Shown: piece after piece, positions 8,640-16,278 of the stretch
How positions within the stretch are numbered: the first letter of the stretch is position 1
Layout: each line of letters begins with the position of its first letter
DNA from: DASPRG01 sp963796125
GTDB lineage: Bacteria; Nitrospirota; Thermodesulfovibrionia; Thermodesulfovibrionales; SM23-35
Direction: 5' to 3'
NCBI GenBank assembly: GCA_963796125.1
Contig: CAWCKM010000036.1
Location: forward strand, 1 to 21,678
DNA: 21,678 bases
The notes under the pieces: model-generated
What the model was told of the DNA's origin: nothing
The model's database searches: none
The model's input: only the letters and a program-made list of their open reading frames with translations
Translations under genes and position numbers: made by a program

Positions 8640-8755
8640 GAGCGCAAGCGAAGCTATGTCGCAACTACCTAATGTGAGATTGCCAGGCTCGAAGCGATCC
8701 TTCGGAATGCCACCCAGGATAGCGAAGTGTTCACGTCTTATTGCCTCTGGATTGT
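8640..8755. repeat. Degenerate REP-like sequence
   Basis: The stretch carries pieces such as GAGCGCAAGCGAAGC, GTGAGATTGCC and CGAAGCGATC that resemble the widespread GAGATTGCCAC...CGCAATGAC type of interspersed repeat, in decayed form. No open reading frame with family resemblance is seen. It fills the left part of the 457-bp gap between glnK1 and amt2. Confidence 0.3.
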
Positions 8756-8821
8756 GGTAAACATACCGGGAGGTTGCATATGGACAATGACTCCCCGATA
8801 GAGATAGTTCATAGTTCTCAG

Positions 8822-8848
8822 ACAAAATTGTAGGATATACAAAATTGT
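8822..8848. promoter_or_regulatory. Tandem operator-like pair ACAAAATTGT-N7-ACAAAATTGT upstream of amt2
   Basis: Identical 10-mers at 8822-8831 and 8839-8848, period 17 bp, exactly as upstream of torF-amt1. Both copies here are followed by AGGAT. A third relative, ACGAAATTGTAGGAC, begins at 8941. The pair is about 160-185 bp before the TGGCATG box and about 210-235 bp before amt2, in the range of an upstream activating site. Confidence 0.6.
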
Positions 8849-8940
8849 AGGATTTTCATTTCCCCTGCTTGATCTCTTGTTGGATACTGATATATCTGCC
8901 TAAACCAACCTTCACATGCCTATAGCCCGTACATACTCTT

Positions 8941-8955
8941 ACGAAATTGTAGGAC
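8941..8955. promoter_or_regulatory. Third, diverged operator-like copy upstream of amt2
   Basis: ACGAAATTGTAGGAC differs from the paired copies by one base within the 10-mer and keeps the TAGGA flank. It begins 66 bp before the TGGCATG box; the nearer copy in the torF promoter begins 56 bp before its box, a difference close to one helical turn. Confidence 0.45.
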
Positions 8956-9006
8956 TTCAGCGACATCCCTTATTAAAAATGTCTGAATAATCAAATAGTT
9001 GCATCT

Positions 9007-9022
9007 TGGCATGCTTTTAGGT
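9007..9022 (+). promoter_or_regulatory. Putative sigma-54-like promoter box upstream of amt2
   Basis: TGGCATGCTTTTAGGT, preceded by CATCTT, is nearly identical to the box before torF (preceded by CATCT). GG and the next G are 10 bp apart as in sigma-54 promoters, but the -12 doublet is GG rather than GC. The amt2 ATG is 51 bp from its start. Confidence 0.45.
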
Positions 9023-9057
9023 AAGTATGCTAACAAGAGGTCTATAAAGGAGGAAGC

Positions 9058-10395
9058 ATGAGAAGATTAGTCGGCTTTTTACTCATTATCGTATTCCTTT
9101 GTTTAACAGGAGTTGTATCTGGTGAAGTGCAACCTTCTCAAACCGGGGAAGCTCCAACAGTCACATCTTCAAAAATTGATTCAGGCGACACCGCATGGAT
9201 GTTGGTTTCCACTGCACTGGTAATGTTAATGACTCCTGGCCTTGCACTCTTTTACGGCGGAATGGTAAGAGGGAAAAATGTGCTCGGAACGATCATGCAA
9301 AACTTCTTTGCGATTTCACTTGTCAGCGTTCAGTGGATTCTGATCGGTTACAGCCTTGCCTTCGGTCCGGATGTACATGGGATAATCGGGAATCTCGACT
9401 GGATAGGCTTAAAAGGTGTTGGAGTTGATCCTAATCCTGATTATGCTCCGACAATTCCCCATATTGCGTTTATGATGTATCAGGCTATGTTCGCTGTGAT
9501 AACACCTGCATTGATCACAGGTGCTTTCGCAGAAAGAATGAAGTTCTCATCATACTTTTTGTTCACCTTATTATGGTCAACACTCGTCTATGACCCGGTG
9601 GCCCACTGGGTATGGGGTGTTGGTGGATGGCTTAAAACAATGGGCACACTGGATTTTGCAGGCGGTATTGTCGTTCACCTCATATCAGGAATATCAGCCC
9701 TCGCTGCAGCACTCATGCTTGGTAAGAGAAAAGGTTACTTACAGGAGGCAATGTACCCTCACAACCTCCCGATGACTGTGCTCGGTGCAGGGCTTTTATG
9801 GTTTGGATGGTTTGGTTTCAACGCAGGTAGTGCTCTATCAGCCGGGACCTTGAGTACTATGGCCTTTGTTGCTACCCATACATCTGCTGTAGCAGCAACA
9901 GTAATATGGGTGATTATTGAGTGGTTACACAGAGGGAAGCCAACAATGTTTGGTGCTGCAACAGGTTCTATTGCAGGTCTTGCAACAATAACCCCTGCTT
10001 CCGGCTTTGTAGGTCCAATGTCTGCATTGATTATAGGGCTGGCAGCCGGAGCTGTTTGCTACGTAGCTTTAAATATGAAGACAAAATTTGGATATGATGA
10101 TTCCCTTGACGCATTCGGAGTGCATGGAGTTGGCGGAATAGCAGGAACCTTTGCCACAGGACTTTTTGCCCAAACACTTATTAACCCTGCAGGGACCAAT
10201 GGCTTATTCTTTGGCAATCAGCAATTGCTGATCTCTCAGATGATTGCCATCAGTATAACAGCAATCTATTCGTTCGGTGTCACAGCGATTATATTAAAGG
10301 TCCTTGACAAAACTGTCGGATTGAGAATTGATGAAGAATCAGAGGTAAGCGGCCTCGATATATCACAGCACGGTGAAAGCGGGTATTCTTTTTGA
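9058..10395 (+). CDS. amt: Ammonium transporter Amt (copy 2)
   Basis: Intact 445-aa ammonium channel. A signal peptide (MRRLVGFLLIIVFLCL) precedes the mature start near KIDSGDTAWMLVSTALVML. Then come MTPGLALFYGGM, the pore His in DFAGGIVVHLISG, GLLWFGWFGFNAGSAL, the second pore His in DAFGVHGVGG and the cytoplasmic tail GLDISQHGESGYSF. Eleven membrane helices are expected for the family. GGAGG lies 6 nt before the ATG. The gene is followed after 105 bp by glnA1 on the same strand, so uptake and fixation are probably co-expressed. It is clearly a paralogue of amt1, but the two differ in many positions and by the extra Leu of amt1's MTLPG, so this is not a recent tandem duplication. Confidence 0.95.
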   Translation: MRRLVGFLLIIVFLCLTGVVSGEVQPSQTGEAPTVTSSKIDSGDTAWMLVSTALVMLMTPGLALFYGGMVRGKNVLGTIMQNFFAISLVSVQWILIGYSLAFGPDVHGIIGNLDWIGLKGVGVDPNPDYAPTIPHIAFMMYQAMFAVITPALITGAFAERMKFSSYFLFTLLWSTLVYDPVAHWVWGVGGWLKTMGTLDFAGGIVVHLISGISALAAALMLGKRKGYLQEAMYPHNLPMTVLGAGLLWFGWFGFNAGSALSAGTLSTMAFVATHTSAVAATVIWVIIEWLHRGKPTMFGAATGSIAGLATITPASGFVGPMSALIIGLAAGAVCYVALNMKTKFGYDDSLDAFGVHGVGGIAGTFATGLFAQTLINPAGTNGLFFGNQQLLISQMIAISITAIYSFGVTAIILKVLDKTVGLRIDEESEVSGLDISQHGESGYSF

Positions 10396-10500
10396 TTTGC
10401 TTATTTTTAGAACGGGAGGTGAGAAACAGATAGAGAAAGAGATAGAAATAATATCATAAAGAAAATTATTTATTGAATAAATGAAAAGGAGGTAGTATGA

Positions 10501-11914
10501 ATGACACCAAAAGAAGTAATTGATTTTGCAAAAAAGAACAAGGCAGTAATGGTTGATCTGAAGTTCATGGATTTTCCAGGACTCTGGCAACATTTTTCTG
10601 TTCCTATGAATGAATTCACCGAAGATGAATTTGAGCACGGATTCGGCTTCGACGGTTCTTCAATAAGAGGCTGGCAGGCAATACACATGAGTGATATGCT
10701 GGTTATCCCTGATCCGACAACAGCAATAATGGACCCCTTTACAAAACATCCTACACTTAGCCTGATATGCAACGTTGTTGATCCGATCACAAAGGAACAG
10801 TATTCAAGAGATCCTCGTTTTGTTGCACAAAAGGCAGAAGCCTATATGAAGTCAACAAATGTTGCCGATACAGCATACTTCGGACCAGAGGCGGAATTCT
10901 TTATTTTTGATGATGTACGTTTTGACCAGACTGCCAACAGCGGATATTACTTTGTTGACTCAGTTGAGGGAATATGGAATTCAGGGAAAGAAGAAAATCC
11001 GAATCTCGGATATAAGCCAAGACATAAGGAAGGATATTTCCCTGTTCCGCCCATGGATAAGCTGCAGGACATCCGCACAGAAATGGTCCTTGAGACTGGA
11101 AAAAGCCGGTATTACTGTTGAAGCCCAGCACCATGAAGTTGCAACAGCAGGACAGGCAGAGATAGATATGAAGTTTGCACCATTGGTAAAGATGGCAGAC
11201 CAGTTGATGTACTACAAGTACATCATCAAGAATGTCGCTTCAAGATATGGAAAGACGGTAACGCTCATGCCAAAGCCTCTCTTCGCGGATAATGGCTCGG
11301 GCATGCATACGCACCAGAGCCTCTGGAAAGGCGGAAAGCCGCTCTTTGCCGGGAAAGGCTATGCAGGACTCTCCGAACTTGCTCTTTATTATGCAGGTGG
11401 AATATTGAAACACGCGCCTTCTCTTGCCGCCTTTGTTGCTCCGACAACGAACTCTTACAAGAGACTCGTTCCTGGATATGAGGCTCCTATAAACCTTGCC
11501 TATTCGAGCAGGAACAGGTCAGCAGGAGTTCGTATTCCCATGTATTCACCAAGCCCGAAGGCAAAGAGGCTCGAAGTGAGATTCCCCGATCCCTCATGTA
11601 ACCCTTACCTTGCATTTGCTGCCATGCTCATGGCAGGACTTGACGGAATAGAGAACAAGATTGACCCCGGAGAGCCGCTTGATAAAGATATCTACGAACT
11701 CGGCCCTGAAGAACTTGCGAATGTTCCGAGTCTGCCGGGTTCTCTTGAAGATGCGCTCGACTGCCTTGAAAAAGACAATGACTATCTCAGGAAGGGAGAT
11801 GTATTCACAAACGATGTGATTGAGATGTGGCTGAACTACAAAAGGACAAGAGAGGTTGATGCTTTCAGGCTCAGACCTCATCCATACGAGTTCTTTCTCT
11901 ATTTTGATATTTAA
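10501..11914 (+). CDS. glnA: Glutamine synthetase type I-beta (adenylylatable), one frame break
   Basis: Makes glutamine from glutamate, ammonia and ATP as a dodecamer. Start ATG 10501 is chosen over ATG 10497, which is out of frame; AGGAGG is 8 nt upstream of 10501. An extra base near 11097 splits the frame after LQDIRTEMVLE, and removing it gives 470 aa, matching the 469 aa of E. coli GlnA. GSI-beta features: the inserted segment before the active-site histidines (residues around SVEGIWNSGKEENPNLGYKP, absent from the second GS here) and KDIYELGPEELANVPSLPGS, aligned with the adenylylation Tyr region of E. coli. Catalytic motifs include FDGSSIRGW, GPEAEFF, AQHHEVATAGQ, NGSGMHTHQS and RLVPGYEAP. 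The adenylyltransferase gene glnE nearby matches this class. It follows amt2 and faces glnK2. Confidence 0.92.
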
Positions 11915-11963
11915 GCATCATTCTCAGAGAAATAAGTCCACTAGCCTCTTAAGTTAAGGGTAG

Positions 11964-12000
11964 GGAAGGAGGATTACTAAGAGCCTTAGTACTTTCTCCC
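11964..12000. terminator. Putative bidirectional terminator between glnA1 and glnK2
   Basis: TACTAAG (11975-11981), loop AGC, CTTAGTA (11985-11991) form a perfect stem, and outer GGGA/TCCC bases extend it with mismatches. It sits between two convergent genes. No long T tract follows, so strength is uncertain. Confidence 0.45.
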
Positions 12001-12014
12001 AATGTCTGAAGCTA

Positions 12015-12353
12015 CTATAACGCCCCTTCTCCTCTCTCTCCTGTTCTGATTCTGACTACATCCTTAAGATCATAGATAAATATTTTTCCGTCACCAATTT
12101 CACCAGTATGTGCTGCTTTCTGTATAACTGAAACAATCTCTTCGAGCCTTTCATCAGAAACAGCAACTTCAATCTTCAACTTTGGCAGGAACCTCACTTC
12201 ATAGCTTGTCCCCCTGTAAATCTCGATATGACCTTTTTGTCTGCCAAATCCCTTCACCTCGGTAACAGTCATGCCCTGTATGCCAGCCTGGGTGAGGCTG
12301 TCTTTTACATCATCGAGTTTGAAATGTTTAATTACTGCCACAATCATCTTCAT
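12015..12353 (-). CDS. glnB: PII nitrogen-regulatory protein (copy 2)
   Basis: 112-aa PII protein. Start ATG 12353 (MKMIVAVIKHFKLDDVK) is preferred over an upstream in-frame start because GGAGGTGAGG lies before it and it gives exact family length. The T-loop GFGRQKGHIEIYRGTSYEV keeps Tyr51, and GDGKIFIYDLKDVVRIRTGE closes the nucleotide site. It differs from copy 1 by an extended set of substitutions (for example HFKLDDVKDSLTQAGIQG), so the paralogues have probably specialised. It is divergent from glnE (72-bp gap) and convergent with glnA1. A PII paired with glnE and glnA fits the GlnB role of controlling GS adenylylation. The symbol is by context; GlnB and GlnK cannot be told apart by sequence alone. 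Confidence 0.92.
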   Translation of the reverse strand: MKMIVAVIKHFKLDDVKDSLTQAGIQGMTVTEVKGFGRQKGHIEIYRGTSYEVRFLPKLKIEVAVSDERLEEIVSVIQKAAHTGEIGDGKIFIYDLKDVVRIRTGERGEGAL

Positions 12354-12390
12354 GATCCTCACCTCCAGGGCTGACCTTTGATTCAATGAA

Positions 12391-12401
12391 ACAATTTTTG
12401 T
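12391..12401. promoter_or_regulatory. Operator-like ACAA-N3-TTGT in the glnK2-glnE divergent gap
   Basis: ACAATTTTTGT is one base longer in the centre than the ACAAAATTGT pairs at the amt genes and occurs singly. It lies in the middle of the 72-bp divergent gap. Low-complexity A/T makes a chance match quite possible. Confidence 0.25.
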
Positions 12402-12425
12402 ATACGCTATAATATCAAAAATCTT

Positions 12426-15261
12426 ATGGACATAGATACCCTCATAAAAGAAGCATCTTCAGAAACACCAGACCCTGAAAGGGCTTTGAAAAATCTTAAG
12501 GGGCTTCTTCAGAGTGCGCCCAGGCTTATCGAAGAACATCGAACAGCAGATTGAGAAAATAGCCCAACTATTTTCATATAGTCAGTTTCTTGCAGAGTAT
12601 AGTATTAAAGATCCATCCAGCTTCTCATTCGCACTTAAAAAACCTTCACAGACCTCATAAGAAAGGAGATTATTCTCTCGAAGCTCGAAGACAGTATAAG
12701 ATTCCTTGTAAAAACTCCTCCAATCTACTCAGGCAGAGGCAATGAAAATTCTCAGAAAGATTAAGAAAAGATTATCTCTTGAGAATAACCTTAAGGATAT
12801 CTCTGGTATAACCGGACTTAGATGAATGTATGGCAGAATTAAGCATCCTTTCAGAGGCAATCATAGAACTTGCACTTGATATTTCATATATTTTAATGAC
12901 GAGAAAATTTGGTGATCTGAAAGATGATTCATTTTCTATAATAGGACTTGGAAAGCTTGGTGCAGGAGAATTAAATTATAGTTCTGATATAGATATCATA
13001 ACTCTGTATATCTCCACGAGAGAAGCATTTCTTCCGGTATTCTCAGTCCGTCTGGTATCAGGGTGAACAAGATTGATTCCCACGAGTATTTTTGCAGGCT
13101 TACCGAGATTCTTACCAGGTCTACTTCCAGTCCCCGACAGAGGATGGAATCGCATACAGGGTAGATCTGAGATTGAGACCAAACGGACAAAAAGGAGAGA
13201 TATCACTTCCCCTTGACTCATATGCCTCATATTACGAGTCATGGGGACGAACATGGGAGAGAGTGGCTTTGATACGTGCCAGGCCTGTAGGCGGAGATAA
13301 ATTACTCGGTGAAAAATTTATGCAGATGATTGAACCATTCGTATGGAAAAGATCAACTGATTATAATGACATAGAGGAGATCAAAGGACTCAAGAGAAAG
13401 ATAGATACAATTGCTGATATGAATGACATAAAACGTGGCTATGGCGGTATCAGGGAAATAGAATTCTTTGTCCATGCATTTCAACTACTTTACGGAGGAG
13501 AAAAAATCGAGTTAAGAAAGGGTACACTGACAGTAATCCTCCAGAGCTTAATACAAAAAGGCTTTTTACCTGATGAAGATTCCAAGATACTCTCAGAAAG
13601 TTATTCCTTTTTAAGGAAACTCGAACATATTCTCCAGATGAAAGATGACCTTCAGACCTATTCTCTCCCATCAAGTCCTGATGAATTTTATATCCTTTCT
13701 AAAAAAATGCAATTTCATGATGAAAAAGAATTTTCTTCGGAGCTCAGATTAAGAAGGCTCAAGGTTAGAGACATGTACAGTTCACTCCTCGGCGGGCCAG
13801 AAACCCAGTATGAAGTCATGGCATTTTTGGAGGGTGAACTCCCAGACCGTGCAACGATAGATTATCTCTCTTTTAAAGGCTTCGGAAATCCTGATTTGGC
13901 TTTGAAAAACATAAAGGCCCTGTACGAACACATGTCTCTTGGAAAGACTTTGAGGGAAAGAACCCTCTTGAGGAAAGCGATACCACTCTTTTTTGAGGAG
14001 ATTTTGAAATCTGCAAATAAAGATAGAGCATTAAACATGATCGTTACATTTTTTGAAAAAGTCGGCATTCATGAGTCTTATATTGAACTCCTGTTACAGC
14101 GAAAAGACACAAGAGAGATACTTGTAACTACATTTTCCACAAGCACTTACTTTACAAGAGTGCTTCTCGGCCTTGAAAACCTTGAGGGCATTTTTGAATA
14201 TCCCGATATAAGAATGGACTTTACATCATTACAGGAACGACTTCTTGAATACTGCTCACCTATACCGAGAAACCTTGAAGCTATACGGAATTTTAAGTGC
14301 ATGGAAGAACTGAAATTTGGTTTCCTTGTTATGAAGGGAATTATTGATGTATATAGATTCTCGCAGCTTTTAAGTATGCTTGCAGATACAATTATACGCG
14401 CAATACTGAAACATTTACACATAGAGAAGGGGTTTGCAGTGATAGGGCTCGGCGGTCTTGGAGCTAAAGAACTGAATATAGGTTCAGACCTTGACCTCAT
14501 ATTTGTCAGCGCGCAGGAAACTTACACTATCTCCTGGAATATCGATAGGAGAGGAGAGGTTAGCCGAAGAAGTTAATCAGATTTCTCTCTGAATACACTG
14601 CCCGAGGAATTGCATATAAAGTTGATATGCGTCTGCGTCCGGATGGATCAAGGGGAATACTTGTTAATGATATTGAGGGATATAGAAATTATTATATGAA
14701 ATCAGCTCATATCTGGGAAGTACAGTCACTCCTGAGGGCACGGATAATAGCTGGTGATAAGAACCTCTTAAAGGTCCTTTCAACACTTAAGAAAGCAGAT
14801 CATCTCGGAAAAGGGCAAAAAAGATCAGTGGTTCCGATATAAAAGATATGAGAAAAAGGATAGTGCGTGAAATTTCAAAGGAATCATCAGGATATGACCT
14901 TAAACGTGGTCCTGGCGGGATTAAAGAAATAGAATTCCTTGTCCAATATCTTCAATTAAAACACTGTTGGAAAATACCGGAATTAATTACCCAGAACACT
15001 GTTACAGCTATCAAAAGGTTAACCACCTATGGTATCTTTGACAAAGATACAGGAGAGCGCATGCTGCATGCCCACAGGTTTCTGAGAACTGTTGACACAC
15101 TTCTGAGGCTCAATGAAGAAGATGTGTTGAAGATTGATTCTGAAGTTGTTGATATAATAATACGATTCCTGGATATAAAATCAAAAGATAATCTCATTAA
15201 GCAGATTCAAGATATGAGACAAAAGATTCTTGCAATCACCACGAGGTTTTATGAACAGTAA
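12426..15261 (+). pseudogene. glnE: glnE, glutamine synthetase adenylyltransferase/adenylyl-removase, about ten frame changes
   Basis: GlnE attaches and removes AMP on the Tyr of GSI-beta in response to PII and glutamine. The whole 2.8-kb span encodes GlnE-like sequence, about 940 codons as expected, but in shifting frames. The N-terminal nucleotidyltransferase motif GLGKLGAGELNYSSDIDI is at about 12947-13000. The linker and PII-response region lie in the longest open part (about 13116-14510): EDGIAYRVDLRLRPNG, RGYGGIREIEFFVHAFQ and LRKLEHILQMKDD. The C-terminal motif GLGGLGAKELNIGSDLDLIF is at about 14447-14505, then GIAYKVDMRLRPDGSRG and KRGPGGIKEIEFLVQYLQ. Frame changes lie near 12543, 12640-12660 (two), 12735, 12815, 13035, 13115, 14512, 14575 and 14822. 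Both DxD catalytic motifs survive, and the reading resumes with family-like sequence each time. This looks more like base-call indels than ancient decay, but a real recent pseudogene is possible. Confidence 0.85.
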
Positions 15262-15303
15262 AGACATCGTGATATTCCCATACCGCCTTAACGGGTATAA
15301 AAA

Positions 15304-16000
15304 GTGGCAGTTTTAATAATCAAGAATATCGTAACTGAGGGGCCGGGGACTATGGAGGATTTCCTAAAAAAAGAGGAAATCCCTTTTGCCATTATAGAAC
15401 TGGGTTCTGGAGAAATACCGCTACCTCTTGAAGATTTCGAAACTCTCGTAATTATGGGTGGACCTATGGGAGTATATGAAATGGATAGATACCCTCACCT
15501 CAGGATCGAATCACGTCTCATACAGGGAAGCAATAAACAGAAGGATGAAAGTCCTTGGAGTATGTCTCGGTGCCCAGATGGTTGCCTATTGTCTTGGTTC
15601 AGAAGTTTACCAAGGTCCTAAGGAAGAAATAGGATGGCACAGTATCGATCTCACAGGTGATGGTCTCAAAGACCCTCTCATAAGGAAACTTGCTATTCAT
15701 CCCCGTGTCGGTGATTTCTGGAGGAAGTTCAAGGTCTTCCACTGGCATGGCGATACCTTCGATCTCCCTATAGGCGCTGTTTTATTGGCACGTTCTGACT
15801 TGTATAAAACCCAGGCCTTCCGGTATGGCGACAATGTCTACGGGTTTCAGTTCCATATAGAAGTTACAAAGGATATGATCTATGAATGGTTTAAAGACAA
15901 ACCCGAAATAGACTCCATAATGAAAGATACAGAAAACATTTATGAGGAGTATGCTGGAAGAGCAATGAATTTTTATAAGGCATTTTTCCGTATAGGATGA
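15304..16000 (+). CDS. Class I glutamine amidotransferase (GMP synthase-like, GATase1), one frame break
   Basis: The first part (15304 to about 15520) reads MAVLIIKNIVTEGPGTMEDF and LVIMGGPMGVYEMDRYPHL, and the second, in another frame, reads MKVLGVCLGAQMVAYCLGSE. An extra G in the GGG near 15525 explains the break; its removal gives 231 aa, the usual length of this family. The catalytic nucleophile is the Cys in GVCLGAQ, and the His-Glu pair is in FQFHIEV. It hydrolyses an amide of glutamine or a glutamine-like compound; the acceptor is unknown, and members of this family include gamma-glutamyl hydrolases as well as orphan amidotransferases. Start GTG 15304 has no clear ribosome-binding site and is 42 bp after glnE, so it may be read through from that gene. 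Confidence 0.78.
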
Positions 16001-16102
16001 TATATTATTTGTGAAATTTTTAAGTCCTATGCAAAGAATCTGCGGCAAAGCTGTAGTGTATTGAGAAATGATTATTCCAATTTATATATGAAAGCATTTA
16101 TT

Positions 16103-16186
16103 GTCATTCCCGCTTGATCGGGAATCTTTCATTATAGAGCGGTTGAAATGAAATAAGAAGATGGATTCCGAACAAGTTGGAATGAC
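16103..16186. repeat. REP-type extragenic palindrome
   Basis: Outer ends GTCATTCC (16103) and GGAATGAC (to 16186) are inverted. Inside, ATTCCCG-CTTGAT-CGGGAAT (16106-16125) forms a perfect 7-bp stem. This is the common 'GTCATTCCCG...CGGGAAT' interspersed repeat form, related to the one at 19407-19472. It lies in the 278-bp gap between the amidotransferase and glnA2. Confidence 0.7.
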
Positions 16187-16210
16187 CTGATTTTACTTGG
16201 CATTATGTAT

Positions 16211-16239
16211 TTGTTTAGTCCACTTTAGTCAGATAAGAT
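16211..16239 (+). promoter_or_regulatory. Putative sigma-70 promoter of glnA2
   Basis: TTGTTT (16211-16216) and TAAGAT (16234-16239) are separated by 17 bp, and the ATG follows 40 bp later. There is no ACAAAATTGT pair or TGGCATG-TTTTAG box here, so this gene seems controlled differently from the amt units. Confidence 0.4.
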
Positions 16240-16278
16240 TTAAGAAATTAGAATTTCAAGAAAAAAGGAGAGGTTAAG

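Noticed and set aside
8822..8848. CRISPR-like array, from repeated 10-mers with spacers
   Set aside because: Only two or three copies, repeats too short, spacer 7 bp, no cas genes.
16199..16212. TTGGCAT upstream of glnA2 as a sigma-54 promoter
   Set aside because: Ten bases after GG the doublet is TT and the TTTTAG part is absent, so it does not match the amt boxes.
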